The position numbers and the translations under genes are program-made. The notes beneath the pieces were generated by a model. The model worked only from the letters and a program-made list of their open reading frames with translations, did no database searches and was not told where the DNA came from. Positions 63,832-64,000 of a DNA stretch of 64,000 bases are shown one piece after another. The stretch covers positions 32,038,425-32,102,424 of the forward strand of contig NC_090020.1 of the NCBI RefSeq assembly GCF_036417845.1, written 5' to 3'. Numbering within the stretch: the first letter of the stretch is position 1; each line of letters opens with the position of its first letter. This stretch comes from Apteryx mantelli (lineage: Eukaryota > Chordata > Aves > Apterygiformes > Apterygidae).

Positions 63832-64000
63832 CTAGAAATGATAGAAATATTTATTTTTCCAATACTTACATTGTTTGAATTTCAAATAATGAAAATAATT
63901 ATACTTAGTATAAATTTTATTTTATAGAGAAACATGATTGAGTTATTCTAGAATACCTCCCTTTTCTTCATAATTAGTATTAGTAATCCAGTTTGGACTT
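63832..64000 (-). other. TUT7: TUT7 intron, runs off the right edge
   Basis: Sequence upstream of the last recognisable exon, AT-rich, with no exon visible. Confidence 0.7.

Noticed and set aside
1-64000. tRNA, rRNA, CRISPR, operon or prokaryotic elements
   Set aside because: No cloverleaf, rRNA block or spaced repeat array was seen, and the genome is clearly a vertebrate's.

Overview
The window is vertebrate nuclear DNA and almost certainly from a bird. It is AT-rich and intron-dominated, has three sharp CpG islands, and carries a CR1 LINE of the avian type plus an older CR1 remnant. No bacterial, viral or organellar gene organisation is present. The order GOLM1 - (unknown gene) - ISCA1 - TUT7, all on the minus strand, matches the human 9q21.33 block. 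In chicken that block is on the Z chromosome, so a Z-linked locus is likely (inference).

Layout from low to high coordinates. 1-19.9 kb: 5' part of GOLM1, with coding exons at 7803-7982 and 10523-10677. Its CpG-island promoter is near 18.75-19.95 kb, and a CR1 lies in intron 1 at about 14.48-17.05 kb. 20-34.5 kb: intergenic, with two exon-like open segments on the minus strand (26.5 and 30.0 kb) that I cannot identify. 34.5-38.45 kb: a three-exon minus-strand gene that I assembled from splice sites and phase. It gives a 282-residue protein of no family I recognise, upstream of which is a CpG island at 38.76-39.39 kb. That island also contains a plus-strand start codon followed by a good splice donor. 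46.0-51.93 kb: all four coding exons of ISCA1, with a CpG-island promoter up to about 52.5 kb. 55.88-63.83 kb: the last six coding exons of TUT7. The remainder of TUT7 lies beyond the right edge, and the remainder of GOLM1 beyond the left edge.

The known genes do unrelated jobs. GOLM1 is a Golgi type II membrane protein, ISCA1 a mitochondrial iron-sulfur assembly factor, and TUT7 a cytoplasmic RNA terminal uridylyltransferase. Their shared arrangement is conserved synteny, not an operon or pathway. The best candidate for something undescribed is the three-exon gene at 34.5-38.45 kb. Human C9orf153 occupies the equivalent position, but I see no residue-level resemblance. Exon boundaries were derived by hand from GT/AG sites, reading phase and recalled human protein sequences; no alignment was run.
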